Source: Eretmocerus hayati
Taxonomy: Eukaryota > Arthropoda > Insecta > Hymenoptera > Aphelinidae
Length of the DNA: 64,000 bases
Assembly (NCBI GenBank): GCA_029851415.1
Contig: CM056743.1
Coordinates: 15,182,727-15,246,726, forward strand
Direction of reading: 5' to 3'
The notes beneath the pieces were generated by a model. It was not told the origin of the DNA, searched no databases, and saw only the letters and a program-made list of their open reading frames with translations. The stretch's first letter is position 1. Every line of letters begins with the position of its first letter. Both the position numbers and the translations under genes were made by a program. This document shows, in pieces, positions 25,138 to 39,247 of the stretch.

Positions 25138-28100
25138 ATGAACAACAAACGTAGGAGAACCTCGTCTGTTGCTAGCAGAGGAACAGAAGATGATCCTGAG
25201 GAGTCAGTGCCAGAGCCTGCCAAGCGAAGGAAAAAACTAGACCCTGTAAGTACTAACACATTACTTCACTTTGATTTCAGCACAGAATGAAATCAATCAT
25301 ACATCGTATACTTGTTGATCTTGAAATTAGTAGATGCTCGTTAGTTTGGTGTTTAGACACTCAAAGTTGAATGGCAACAAATTCATTACTCTATCTCATT
25401 GGGTAACAAAAATTTAATTTATAATCGCTTACCTATGTTTCAGAGTGATCTATGTCATCAGCTATATGATGCGCTCAGGAACCACAAGAAAGATGATGGC
25501 TCTTTGCTTTGTGATTCTTTTATTCGTGTTCCAAAGAGGCGGCAAGAGCCAAAATACTATGAAGTAGTTACTAATCCTATAGATTTGCTGAAAGTTCAGC
25601 AGAAATTGAAAACTGATGAGTATAGAGACATGGATGAGTTAGCTGCTGACATACAATTGATGGTTAATAATGCTAAAGCATTTTACACGGTAAGGGATAT
25701 AGTCTTTCAGTTTTAGTGTGCAGTGATACAATTCTTTCAAAAATTCCCTTGAGCTTTCAATGTTTTTCATCAATTCTTATACTTGAGTGCTCTGCAGAGA
25801 TCACGATAACCTCGACGTTGGTAATTGCTAGTAATGAAATTGATAAGTTCCTATGCAGAAACAGCTTGTTTCCTTGTAGAAAGCTGTAAAATAGCATGCG
25901 CTTCTCGCGCCGAAAAATTTGTTCTTGGAAATCATACTGGATTTCGTCGAAGCCGCCTTCCGTCCAGCACGATTTTGGCGAAGAACCAAGTTTTCCGGCA
26001 CTCGAAGCGTAATGCCCCAATTCCATCTTGTTTCCAGATATTGGCATGAAATTCCATTGAAATCTTGTTGGAATAAATCACTTATGCTATTCTTCTGAGT
26101 TATCTAAAATTGATCTACTATATCCAACTTTTAGCGGACATCACAAGAGTACAAAGATGCCGTTGAATTCTGGGACCTTTGTGTCAGTACAAAAAACCGT
26201 ATACTTGAAGAATATGAAGATGAACCTACTAGAGGCAGACCAAAAGTAATCTTTTAATCTAGTTTTAACCTATCAAAGATATTTTAGAATTTCTCATGAT
26301 ACTATTAAATCTCAGGCTAGAAGAACCATGGCCAAAAATGATGATGCTGAAGATACTTCTGAAACTTCCACCAACCCAGATGATGATACGCAAGCAATTG
26401 AAGAGCTATTCTCAATCGTCATGTCGGCGACAGATCCTGCAGATAGTAGTAGACAATTGAACGCTCCGTTTCGTCTCAAACCTTCAAAAAAGGTATAGGT
26501 TCTGTGCACACTCCGTTATCAATTTCCTTAGTAAACAACCCTATACTTTTTGGATGAGATTGCTATGACAGAGCTCTTCTTGATGGTATATCTTATGATT
26601 CAACTTGCAGCTCTATCCGGAGTATTATGAAGTTATAGATGAGCCCATTGATCTCAAAACTATTGCTATGAAGATACGGGATAACATGTACAGCAGTGTC
26701 GCAGATATGGAAAAAGATTTATCTTTGATGTGCAGCAATGCGTGTACCTTTAATGAGCCCGGTTCATGGATCTATAAGGACGCTAGGCTACTCAAGAAAA
26801 TCATAAATTCAGCAAAGAAGCAAAGTCCAGAGAACCCCAATGCAGTCAAAACTACTCCTACTGGGTTGTCCACAAGAAGCAAACGGGGATCGAGATCAGC
26901 TCACGCTTTAGTTAATCAAATCGCATCTCTAAAGGATGAAGATGAAGAAAGTGATGATGAAGAGGAAGATCCTTTGGATACAGAAGAAAGTGATAATCCT
27001 CAGTGGCAACTCTTTCAGGCAATTAGAACAGCTCCAAATAGTCAAGGTATGATAGGTCACAACTTGAATTCGCAAAGCTTTTCAAATTTGGTCGTTTGGT
27101 TGTCAGAAGTGAAACATTTTAAAAAAAATCAAAGTTTCCAAGAGTGTCATTGTTCTTATTAATAAGGGATAGGTAGAAATATAATGATGTGTAGCTCTTC
27201 ACTCGACTTTGTAAGATTGACTTCTGAGTTGAAATATCAACACTGTTCAAATGTGCAAATCAGGGTGTACATGCTACATGTTGGTAGTGAAATTCACTTA
27301 GCTCACCATGCTCGTCTTGAGATTTCCTGTCACTCATATGCTTATGAACTATTAAAATGTAGAGCCAGATTACAACTCATCGTCAGTCACATTAAGTGTA
27401 TTTGATTTGCAAATTGGAATGTGTCGATCAATCGCCACGAATCCTAGTCCCTCAAGCTCGAATCAAGGGGCACTCATTATGTTTGCAAGGAGAAGACGAT
27501 TCGGGACTCAATATTCCCAAGTTTTAAAAATTCTGTAGAGTACGAGGTGTGGGTGTGGGGTGATATGAGCACACCCGCAGAAGCGCCTTGACTATTTTTT
27601 ATTTCTACTGCACTGACTTTTCTGAGTACGTTGATCTGAGTAGTCATGCAGAAATTTGCATTAAAGCTGTATTTGTCTTTTGAAATGAATCTCTATCCAT
27701 TGCCTCAGGTTAAGATTATGAGTATCTGGAGTAAGATAACTAAATCTAGTAATTCGCCTTTGGACGGGTGTGATAGAACCCGCAGTTTGTGTGCTTTGAT
27801 GTCTTGTTCATGCTGAAAAATTATACATGTTCATCACAGCTCTGGTTCTCTTATCATGCACGTCCTTATTCCGTGAACAATCCACACCATTACTGACTTG
27901 ATTGTTTCTTTTCTGTGACTAAATAGGCCTACGCATGAGTGAATTCTTTTGGACTCTGCCATCAAGACAACTGTATCCTGATTACTATAGAATGATCAAA
28001 CATCCTATATCGCTTCTGCAGATTCGTAAAAAAATTAAGGTAAATTGAGAAACCTTCATTTGAAATCAATTTTTACTGTCAGAAACTCATCCACTTTTTT

Positions 28101-31100
28101 TCAGAGAGGAGAGTACGGAGCAGTGAATGAAGTTGTTAATGATATGAATCTTGTTTTTGAGAATGCCAAAAAGTATAATAATGCTACAACAAGATTGTAC
28201 AAGGTAAGATGAGATATCAGTAAAATAGAAAATGTGCGTTACTCAATTTCTCCAGTTATTGTTATCCATTGTATTCACAGTTCGCAGTAAAACTGCAAAA
28301 AGTCATGCAAGACAAAGTTCAAGAACTCGGAGAAGAACAGGTAAACATTTTTGCACATGAATGTAATAACTAGAGATCGTGAATCACTTATTCAATATAT
28401 GTGATGATCTAGGAATCAGAGTCTGAAGAAGAACCTGAACCCGAACCTGAAGTCGCTCCACAACACCCAAAGCTTATTAAAACAGCGTCAAATACTTTGA
28501 CGCGTGGAAAGTACAAAGACAACATACCCCTTAAGAAGAGATTCCACAAACTTGTCAAATGTGTCACAGAACACGTTGTGAGTATTTTTTATCGTGGAAA
28601 TGGATAATCATATACTAACACTGAACATTTTTCCCTTTTTTCATTTCTCACACAATCAATTTCAATTACAATCTCGTGCTCACTTGACCCCACAATTTTA
28701 GTCGAAACTTTTTCTCTCTGAGGTCTCTTAATACTTTCACCACATTTTTTGTAACTGAATCGTCACAAAATTTCCAGCTTGAAGATGGTCGTCAACCAAT
28801 TCTCTTGTTCATGGATAGACCTTCCAAGAAAGCTTATCCTGACTATTACCAAGTAATCTCAGAACCAATGGACATGAACACCATTGAACAAAATATCAAA
28901 GCTGAAAAATATCGCAATGAGAATGATTTGATACAAGATTTCAAGGTAACAATTATTGCTTATTTTTTCATCGCCAAAGCCATTCAGTTTTATATACCAA
29001 TTGACTTGTACTGCTTGCAGCTGATGTTTAGAAATTGCCGTCAATACAATGAAATCGGATCATCAATCTATGGCGATGCCAAAATTTTGGAGAAAGTTTT
29101 GATGGATAAGGTGAAAGAGCTAGGCCCTCTTGATTCAAAACCAACCCCAACAAGGAACCTTATGTATGTAAACAGATAGTCATTATCTAAGTTGTCATCC
29201 ATCGAATCAGTTCATATTAATTATCCTACTTTGAAACTTTTAATAGCGTGAACACTGCTAGAAGACCCAAGAAAACGGTGCCTTTAACAATACAAAAGAT
29301 GCGTACGATGTATGATACTATAAAAGATTATCACGATGCCAAAGGTCGACAGCTGTCGTCAATATTTATGAAACTGCCTAACATCAAGGAATATCCTGAT
29401 TATTATGAAGTTATAAAGAATCCTATGCATATGGAAAAGATACAAGCTATTTTGAGGAACAATGGCTATAGAACTCTCGATGAGTTAGCAAGTGATTTGT
29501 TGCTGATGTTTGATAATGCTTGCAAGTACAACGAACCGGACTCTCAAATTTATAAGGTTTGTTCAGAGTTGATACTTCGAATCTATTTATTCTTTGTAAA
29601 AGCACCGCGCTAGTGTCTGTGCTTTTTCTTCAATGTTGAAGGTAAGTACTGAAAAACAGCTTATTTCAGCGACCCTTCACTCACGCGGATCCTTTTGGTA
29701 ATCAAATTTCATCGCGGCAAGCGCTCCGTAGGTGTTCGAATCACCTTTGAGGATAGTTACCTCAATTTACACACTTCGTGGTCACACCTGCTATGATAGT
29801 TTCCAGACTCCATTTCTGCGTTTTTCAAGATCGAAAGACGTGCATCCTTTCTTAATAGCACGAACTCGTTTCTTGAGTTTATTCTACATTTTTTAACTGA
29901 CCAGTCAAGCAGGAATGGTACTTGCGTTCCAGTATCAGATGTCACCAATTCTGACTGATCCATGCTTTCGTTCGACTTTTTTTCACTTGATCGGCTAATG
30001 AGCCAAAAGTAGCCTTTTGAAGTGAAAACTCCCGTAAAAGTTCATTAGCAAATACATTATGAAGTACAAATTTCAAGAGCCCTAAAAAATATGTAGAACC
30101 TTTATTTTCGGGTCCATCGTTCCCTCAAATCAACCTTTCCGTTTCAGAGCAAACTCACTTGTAGAATCCCGACGAGTGTTACTTTAATGGTATTTATCGT
30201 TTCCTTTATTAGAAATCTGTGCAATTTTTCCGCACGGGTGTCATATAATATTCTTGCAACAATACATTTATTATAAGATATGGTCTTGGTATGAGTGCGA
30301 AGGAGCGCGTCAGTGAAAATGTTATTCGTGCTGTTGAGTTACACGAAAACTTCAATCCATTTTTATTCTGGTTTATCGATTATGCTATATCAGTTGAACA
30401 GGTACCCCGAAATGGACTCTAAGTTGGCTCTTGCTGGAAAGTTATCAAAAAAATCGCAATCCTTGCTCTTTTTTGAAAGATTAATCATTTTTCTAGTGTT
30501 TTTTTTTTATATATTTTTTTTTTTTTTTATTGAAAATTGTGATTTTTAGATGGTTTTGGAACGGACGTAGAAATTTACGCTCCCTATGTTGATGCTTGGT
30601 CTTCCGGTTTGCTATTTTCAGAATTGAATCACGATTCTTGAAGGTGGAAAAGTACTACTTAGAATCGACAGTCAATCACGTAAGATTTTGAATACTTTGA
30701 CGGATTTCTAACAAGAATTCCCTTGGTTAGGCAGGAATCAGCATGTACAATCGGACAAATTTCTGAACTTGAAAATGCAAACGTCTGTAGTTTGTATCCA
30801 CACTCCACGATTAAAAGCTTTTTGGGATTACTTACAACTCACGCGATGGTTTTTACACCAATTGAGACGGGGGACGATCTGTAAAGCGATAAACGTTTCT
30901 CACTCTTGAGGAGGAATCTGTGAATCGTGAGATATTCTAATTCTGATTCGCAGAGAGCGTGACCTTGCACCTTACATCGAGTTTTTAGGCAGATAGAGAC
31001 GTATGTCTTCACTGATCGTACCAGAGAAACAATCCTGAATCTTTTCCAAGTCATTTGCAACCATCCTCGTTTCAATTGTTGGAGAAATCGTTGCGCAAAG

Positions 31101-34100
31101 TGTAACCCCGTTTTGCGCGAGACTCCGATACGACCTTCGAAACCTTCGTTCCGATCTTTATTACGTATCCGTAATGTGATTACCGTCAAATTGGGTAACT
31201 TTGGTACACGTGAGGTAACTTTGGTACACCCCTGCAAAGGCTTGTCCCGCGTTCCAGGAGCAACAAATGGGATTCCATAGTATCAGAAATGATAACAGAA
31301 TTTGATTGGAGTGCTGTAAAATTAAGTGAATTACTCCCCGAGCGTTGTACAAGACTTTTGAAGGTGTAACGAAGTTACCCAATTTGACGATAGCGTGGTT
31401 TTTCAAATTCCAATGCAAAAGCTGAATGCCTTTTTTCTCCGTTGAATCATCGGTCAGGGAGGGGTGAGTTTTATTCAAAAATATTTAATTTAATTGTTAC
31501 GAATGGATGTTATCCATCCAACTTGATTCCAGTTAATCAAACTAAGTTTGTTCTGAACTGATGAAGATCTCGATGCTTGCATACGAATATTTTGATATAT
31601 CGCTATCTGCCCCATCATACGATTATTTGCTTTCCACTGACGCAAGACCCTTGTTATCTTCACTAATTATTCCCACCAATTTCCATGATTTTTTTGCCAC
31701 CAAAATTGCAAATGATTGTTTTCGTATAATTTGCTCCCGTTTGATGTGAGCGACTCAAAATACTCGACTGTTGAAAAATTCCTCGGAAAATTCAATCACG
31801 GGTTCAATTTGAAAAGGAAGTCTCATCAATTCCAATTCTTTTTTGATTCTGTAGTTGATGACGAGAAAATCAAAGTTATAATACATTTTTTTTAAAAGGC
31901 CAAACTAATTCAAATAAAAAACCTGACATTAGTATTCACTGTGGACAGTTTTAAATTCCCCACTTTGGAGTAGAAATGGCGTACCCAACCAACACACCCT
32001 TGCTCCGTATTATGGCATTCTGCGTTCTTGTTTGCGCCTCCACCTTTTGAGGTTACCCCAGTTGTTCAAGCTCTAATCTCTGGTTCAAGATGCACCATTG
32101 ACGATGGGTTTTTATTGTGATTGTTGTATTTTAGTTTGTCGGTTCTCGTTTTATTGATTGTTTTATTATATTGTTGAACGTGGTGAGGAAGTGATGAATG
32201 TGTTGAAAAAGTGTTGGGCGCCCGTTTTTAGGGCGTAGAACAATGAATTAATTAGTATACTCCACTCCATTACACTAAAATGGGCACTCACGGCTTGCTC
32301 CAAGTAGAGATGCAGGATCCAAACGCGGAAATGATGATGAGCGACGAGAACGCTGACTTCTCGCCGACGAAAAGGGATCCTACAAAACCTTGCTCTATTC
32401 GTTTATTAAGAGATAGAGATATTGATCAACGAATTAGAAAAAGATGCAGAAAAGAGGCAGGCATAACATTCCCAATATCTAACAATGACTTCTGGTAGTC
32501 TTCTATAGGTGGTCTTTACAGATGCTAGCTTGTTAACTTTTACTTTCCAATTGATACTAAAAAACATCGGATATACCATATAACTCAGAGTACATCATGG
32601 GGGAATAATAGCTTGAACCTTGTTTATTGATTTTTTAGGATGCATTGACCTTACAAAGATTAGTGATGCAAACAAAATTGCATTTGAGTGAAGATGATGA
32701 AAGTGTGCCTGATGTACCTGCTGCAGTGCAAGAAATTCTAGCGTCCATATTCACAGCAACTTATAATCATCAAGATGAGGAGGGACGCTGTTTCTCTGAT
32801 TCTATGGCAGAACTACCAGAGCATGATGTTATCGATGGCAAAAAGTAATGAGCTATTCATCTTAAACTATGCAATATGAGTTTTCATTATGAGTCTGCAT
32901 ATTTCCTGTGGCTTCTTAATTTCAATCAATTGTGTCCCTCAAATCAATATGACAGTTTGTGGTATTATTGGAGTATTCTTTTAGCTGAATTGTTTCAAAT
33001 CAAGTAAGGAGGGATCATTTGGGTGTTGAGATTTTTATGATCTATAATTCTTCAATATCGTGTATGGATAATGGAACTCTTAATCAAGCAAAAATGTTGC
33101 ACGCTTATGAGAAGAATTAACTTTGCTTGCATTGAACAGAGTACGGGGTCTTTCATTGGATCTCATCAAACGGCGCTTGGACAAAGGAGTGTATAAAAGA
33201 CTTGACACCTTCCAAGAGGATGTATTTAATTGCTTGGAAAGAGCTCGGAAGTTGACACGTACAGACTCTCAACCATTTGAAGACAGTGTGGAGCTGCAGT
33301 CCTTTTTTATACGCACAAGAGATGAGGTCACCAAGAATGGTGATCTGTTGCACTCTTGTGCTTTAACTTATACTATTATTGATTTGACTAATCAAGTGAA
33401 TGAATTGAAAAAGTCTAAATTGCAACAAGAAATAGCGTCAAATGAAGAAGAGAGCTGTGATGGCAATGACAAGGTAGGATCCCACTCAAATGTTTATATT
33501 TGCTCATCTCAGTAGTTGCTCAAGTATATTGTAATTTTCAGGATGTTGATGGCAGTGTTTCTAGTGGTGATAATGGAGGTGCAATGAGTTTTAATCAAGA
33601 AACTTACAGGGCTGGTGATTTTGCATATTTAGAGCCAACAGAACGCGGTATGGAAACTAGTGTTGTTTTGATTGAAAGGCTATGGACCAATGCAGAAGGA
33701 CAACAAATGTTGTATGGCAACTTGTTCTACCGCCCCAATGAAACATATCATGTTTCATCCAGAAAATTCCTTGATAAAGAGTTGTTTAAAAGTGATGCTC
33801 ATGTAGCTGTACCATTGTCTAAAGTAGCTGGTAGATGTTGTGTTCTTAGTGTGAAAGACTATTTCAAGATGGCACCTGAAGGGTTCGCTGAGAAGGATAC
33901 GTTTGTTTGTGAATCGAGGTATTCTACTAGAGTGAGAGCATTCAAGAAGATCAAAATTTGGAACTTTGATCCTGATCATCTAAAGTTGATTCCTAGAGAA
34001 ACGCCTCTAGAACCAAAACGAGTTTTCTCTGTTTATAAAGAAAGGCTTGAAAAGCATAAAGAAGAAATTGCTGAACTTGAAGAGGGTGAAAAATTGGTCG

Positions 34101-37100
34101 AAAAAGAGAAACCGGTAAGTTGAAAAGAATTCAACAACTACACATTTGTTCTATAATATTTGGAATTTGGACAGAGATTTTTATGGATCACGCGTTATTC
34201 TCATCGAGATTGGGAATCGCCTTCAATGACAAATTAGTTTTTGAGGTAATAGCTAGTAGTTGATGCCCAGATTTCTGAAAGCCAGAAATGTCTTTATACT
34301 AAATTCTTGCTTTAGATACTTTGAAATTACCAATAGTATGAGCTATATTGTAGTCCCATTCAAACATTCAGAAAACCAGTGCATTTGCTATCAAACCATG
34401 TTGAACAAGGTTTAATCTGACGAGAATCCCGACTTATTTTGTTTGATATTGATTATACTTCGAGAATCACATGAAGTATCTCTGATTGATTCTGATTCCC
34501 TCTCTATAATGTAATCTATTTCAGAATGTCATCATGTTCAACACCGACGACTCCGAAAATACCTACTATGAACAGTACAACACATGTACAGGAGTTGTGA
34601 AACTAGGAGATTTTGTATATGTTGCAACTGACGGTGGAAAGCAGCAGATTGCTCAAGTGGACTCAATATGGTCTACTAAAGAGTATGTATTTAGAAATTG
34701 ATCTCCTTTCATGACTTTTTAAATCTCACCTGTTTTTATTCAACAAACTTGGAACTTTTATCTGTTCACCATTGTGTTTGTACAATTCTACTTTTCTAAG
34801 TTGACAACATTTGACATGTTTTCAGTGAAAAATGTTACTTCAGAGGACCATGGCTTCTCACACCAACTGAAATCACTCACGCACCAGGAAGATTATTCTA
34901 TAAACAAGAAATGTTTTTATCAACTGTTGAAGCTACACACCCCATAGTTGCAATAGTTGGGAAATGCGCTGTTCTTGATTACACAGAATATATCTCTAGT
35001 GAGTTAACAATTTTATGATTTCAATCAAATTGTCGTCATACCTACATATCGGTAGATAAACAAAGGTTGACCGTTTGTTTTAAACGACGTTCTTAATCAT
35101 CTATTGCAGGTCGGCCGACAGAAATTCCAGAGGATGATGTCTTTATTTGCGAATCCGTTTATGATGAGAATAAGAATGTTATTCGCAAGCTTGGTGTTGA
35201 TGGTCTAAAGAAATTCAATCATTCAAACCAAGTTACAGAGGATGAGATTTATTTCTTCCGAAAGACAATATGTCCTGCCAAGGTAACGTCGAATGCATCG
35301 CGTGTGATTTCTCGTCATCGAGATTAATATTCTCATAAGTGACTGAATGGAATTTCATAAAATATTTGTGTTATAGGTGCCTAATGGTCCATCAAATTGT
35401 CAAGCTCAGAATAAATCTTACGGCTCGCCTGGTCACTATGATGCGGTAACTATACGTTTTGAATTTTGATTTGAAATACGTGTGACTAATGATTCGCTAC
35501 TGCATGCTTTTTCTCACTTAATATTCACATTAACACAGCAGATCATGATTCATCGAAATTAACATTTCATATAACATTCTATCATGTAAAACAAACACAT
35601 GGATGAGTAAGTAGATGAAATAATGAGCTGTGTTAGTGTGAATTTTGCATGATACATTCGTAAATGCCGGCATATTTACGTTCAGTTCGTTCTTTTGATT
35701 AATTTATTGTTGAGGACACAAATTTTATGTTTAACCAACTACAATCCCTTACCAAACAAATTCAGAAAGATCACCAATGGGATTACTCAAAGAGCACTTG
35801 TTGGGTTACTACCTAGACAGGAAAAGGGAGCTAGACAGGTCTCTAGAACTAGTCTAGTTCTTTCATTATAGGGTATGATGAAAAAGACGTACATTCATGT
35901 CGGATCGGCTTGTCTTTAGATCGGTTTGGTTTCAGATGATAACGTCGTTGCTATGCTGCGGATTGGCACAGACTACTTGGAATATTCCAATCTGACTGCT
36001 ATATCTATGCTACATTTATCCAACAATTTTCTTAGCACTAATTCAGGATCTTATTTTCTCGAGCTTTTCTTACTCTTAGCCTTCTATTTCACCAACTTCT
36101 AAGTACAAAATCAAACCCTTGGGCTCAAGATCTGCCAATCTTTCAATCTCATGAACTAATTCAATGAAAAAATCTACTTATGGTCAAAAGATTGAGTCAC
36201 TAATGAAAACTGCTTAAGTCTATTTTTCTATCAACTATTGATTCCCAAAGCATTTATCTGATTGCGCTCATCTTGCATGGCGTGAAACAGTTGCGACTTA
36301 TTGAATTTTACATTCACTACGCTCTGTCTACCTAACTAGCATCACGCGACGAATGCATGAAATATGAAAAACTGAACCGTATTGTATTGGCTCGTGGGCA
36401 TATCTTTAGAGGTGAAAGATTCTAGTTCTTCTGGTCATTCATACGTTCTGCTAAGCAGGTAGTCTCATGTGTTAGAACTTTTCATTTCTTCTTAGAAGCA
36501 AAATTCTTCAGTAAAAATGACGGTTCATATTAAAAGATGATATTGCAGGAATTGATCTCTGAATGTACAACCGTTGGAATCTTATTATCATATTCTTAAA
36601 TTCGCCCCTCAGGAATCGATTGATTATCCTTTGGAATCATAAAATAAATGCAATCAGATGATATTAAACCTTCAATCAGTACATATAATAAGCTCGGATA
36701 TTGATAGGCTCTTCAAAATTACTCTATTGCATGTTGCATCCGTTGTGAAAAGAGAGATTCCTTGTTCTCAAGTCTTGAACCAAAGGCGGATACTTGAATC
36801 CTGCTTTCGTGCGTAGTCTTCGAGATGTAATGGGATTTAATTCGAGTACGAGTATAGAATTTCGGCCTTGCGGGTGTAGTAACACATAAGATAACGTAAC
36901 GAAACACATGGTATATCAGGACACATCGCCATTCTCCAAGCTGGATTCTGATGCGCTAGGCATGGGAATGGGATTAGGAGTGAGTGAAGATAGCTTGGAT
37001 GCTCCCCCGTCCGTTGGTTCCGTTGAAGCTCAACCGGTGCTCACCAACACTCAAACACCCGTTTCATCCAGAAAGGTAGGCGTTATCGTGACCATATTAT

Positions 37101-39247
37101 CATTATGCTTATTTTTTCTTCTTTTTCAACTTATTAATATCACACTTCACCGACCATTCACCTTTATATTCATACTCCATAGCAACAGTATTAAATTTTT
37201 TCATCATTTATTTAAAACATATTTTTAGCGATATGCCAGCATATTTTTTGTTTAAACAATTATGCACCAATAAATTGATAATAAGCTATAAAGAGTATTG
37301 CAAGGGTGTTTGCTGTCGGCTTTCTTTTGCTTCCTTCCACTCTTTACTCTTTGGAGATCTTCTAATAATTTATCTTCATTCCAGAAACCACCTGGTAAGA
37401 AATTAGTTACCGGATATATTTTATATGCAAGTAAAATGCGAAATACAGTCACGCAAAACAATCCCGAATCGACCTTTGGCGAAATAAGCAGGATTGTCGG
37501 CAACGAGGTAATAATTTGTTTTCATTATAACAATTTCTTTCAACACCATCATATTCAAGTGTCTACCATCATTCAAGTCGAATTCTACAGAGCTCATGTA
37601 TTGACGGCATTATTTCCTTATTTTAGTGGCGAAAACTCGCACCTGCAGAGAAGTCATTCTGGGAAGAAAGAGCAACTAAATTGAATGAAGAAGGTCAAGC
37701 AAGAGGCGCTCTTCTCGCTGGTTCGACACCAGTTTATGAATGTTGCTGGGAAACTTGTGATTGGCAATTTGAAGACATGAACGATTGTATAGAGCACAGT
37801 GTAGCAGAGCACTCAGGCCATGTACAAAGATATTTTGCGAATAGCTGCGGTAAATAACATTTTACTCTTCTTGATTCCATGGTTCACGATTGAAATGGCA
37901 ATTCCAATCATTCGACCAAAACAGATTTCGATAGTGTTCTGGAAAACTGATGTTTTAAAAATCTAGTTAAAGTTGTGATTTATCCATTCTCAAATTGATC
38001 GAGTTCATATACTCAATCTTTCGCTGCCCTGATTACGAAAGTTTCATTCCGTTATCAATTCGCTGATATTACGATTGTGATGCAATTGAGCTCTGATCGA
38101 TATTTTTTGAAAAATTGTACAATACCAGAATCAACATGAAATCTCTAAAATATTTTTCAAGTTGATATAGATTCTCATTGCATCAATCTTCTTTGCCCAT
38201 AGATATGGAGTACAAGTGCCAATGGCGTGGTTGCGGAAGGTTGAAGAAAGATTGCCCTCCATTTCCAAGTGTACAGAGGCTCGCCAGACACGTTAAAGAG
38301 GTCCATATACTCAAACCAGGATCAAACGGTCGAGTTATGTCCGCCACGGAAAGGAGCAAGTGAGTCTCGTTATGCAACATACTTGATAGTTTTCTAATGG
38401 TCAGTCCTGATATTTGATTATTTATGAACCATGTTATTTGTTATAGACATTATGTACCTTCGAAGGGATCTGCGTCTGTTGCAGCTCCAATGGAAACAGG
38501 TTTGTTGTTTTGACTGGAACGTAATCTAATCAGCAGTTATACAAGATATTGATTATTTATGATCATGCAATTTTTTCAGAGACGACAGTAGCCGCAACGC
38601 AGACGAATCATGTTCCCCCCGCCAAACAGTTGGAGCCATTGTTTGTCGCAGTTCCTCCACGTCCAAGTCGTTTATTGCATTCAGATGCATATCTAAGGTA
38701 ATAATGTTATCATATTTACATTATGTAGGCAGATCAAAGCGCTCAGCTCGAAAAATCTTGAGGAGTTGGGGTTATTGATCTTTACCTTATTCTTATTCAA
38801 TGGTTGAAACGGCGTCTTTATTATGATCCAATCTCTTCGTCGAAGTTTTGAACTGTCAACTTGATGGGGTATAATGATGCTGTACACAAAGTCATGTTTC
38901 CTGCATCTTTTTTGAAAAAATTTTTATGTGGTACTCAGTAACACGTGGCCTTGGATTTTCCACGTATCAGAACCAAAGGACAAATAATTGTTGGATTTAC
39001 TGCTAATTATGCTTTCTATTTTCTGTGTAGGTATATCGAAGGTTTAACTGCAGAAAATAGGTACATATCCAATTGGGACAAACAAATGTCTGCTGCACCT
39101 GAGAATACGCAAATTCCTGAAGCTACAAAGCTGCCACTTGATTGGTTGGGTAATGGAGTGGGCAATCATGGAAATGTGGTTAATGCCTTATGGACCCTTA
39201 GAAATATGATGATGCGTGATGTTCTAGCCATAAATAAGACTCTGTAA
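25138..39247 (+). CDS. polybromo: Polybromo-1, bromodomain/BAH/HMG subunit of the PBAF (SWI/SNF) chromatin remodeller
   Basis: Twenty-six coding exons, all phases consistent, encode 1,622 residues: 25138-25245, 25444-25689, 26135-26245, 26316-26492, 26611-27046, 27927-28039, 28105-28203, 28281-28340, 28413-28577, 28778-28945, 29021-29163, 29247-29556, 32639-32844, 33140-33473, 33542-34114, 34525-34682, 34826-34998, 35110-35282, 35377-35445, 36920-37075, 37385-37507, 37627-37849, 38203-38359, 38447-38499, 38580-38697, 39031-39247. Domains: basic N-terminus (KRRRTSS; AKRRKK), bromodomains at about residues 40-145, 185-285, 355-445, 487-590, 620-710 and 715-850, two BAH domains (about 905-1025 and 1095-1225), an HMG box (from about 1327), then two C2H2-like fingers (about 1405-1475) as in insect orthologues. 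Bromodomains 1-5 keep the acetyl-lysine asparagine (NNAKAFY, SNACTFNE, ENAKKYNN, RNCRQYNE, DNACKYNE); the sixth reads ERARKLTRTD and lacks it. Known role: nuclear; it reads acetylated histones and targets PBAF. An acceptor at 25127 shows a 5' UTR intron; a leader exon ending at the donor after 24146 is possible. Confidence 0.96.
25850..26035. mobile_element. Degenerate copy of a hairpin element in polybromo intron 2
   Basis: It shares GAAACAGCTTGTTTCC, CTTCTCGCGCCGAAAAATTT-type and GCACTCGAAGCGTAATG blocks, in the same order, with the double-hairpin element at 44790-45010. The central inverted repeats are decayed here, so this looks like an older copy. Confidence 0.65.
31184..31389. mobile_element. 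206-bp TIR element in polybromo intron 12
   Basis: A perfect 18-bp inverted repeat, CGTCAAATTGGGTAACTT at 31184-31201 and its complement at 31372-31389. A short direct GGTAACTTTGGTACAC repeat follows the left end. Non-coding. Confidence 0.7.
32280..32498 (+). CDS. Possible 72-codon ORF inside polybromo intron 12
   Basis: This reading frame sits in the 3.1-kb intron between bromodomains 5 and 6, on the same strand as the host gene. It begins MGTHGLLQVEMQDPNAEMMM, has an acidic first half (SDENADFSPTKRD) and a basic stretch (RLLRDRDIDQRIRKRCRKEA), and ends SNNDFW before a TAG. The composition is less AT-driven than the surrounding intron, which is why I list it. I do not recognise the protein. 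It cannot be an alternative first exon spliced to exon 13 through the one donor I see (GTAGTC at 32495), because that join hits a stop. It may be a nested gene, a fragment of a retrocopy, or chance. Confidence 0.2.
   Translation: MGTHGLLQVEMQDPNAEMMMSDENADFSPTKRDPTKPCSIRLLRDRDIDQRIRKRCRKEAGITFPISNNDFW

Larger units (their letters stand above)
29557..32638 (+). other. Polybromo intron 12 (3.1 kb)
   Basis: The largest polybromo intron. It contains a small TIR element (31184-31389) and the unexplained 72-codon frame at 32280. No other exon of polybromo is missing from this interval, since residues run continuously from exon 12 to exon 13. Confidence 0.7.

Noticed and set aside
27184..27405. 73-codon frame in polybromo intron 5
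   Set aside because: It interrupts neither the exon 5 to exon 6 phase nor bromodomain 3, and has no recognisable content.
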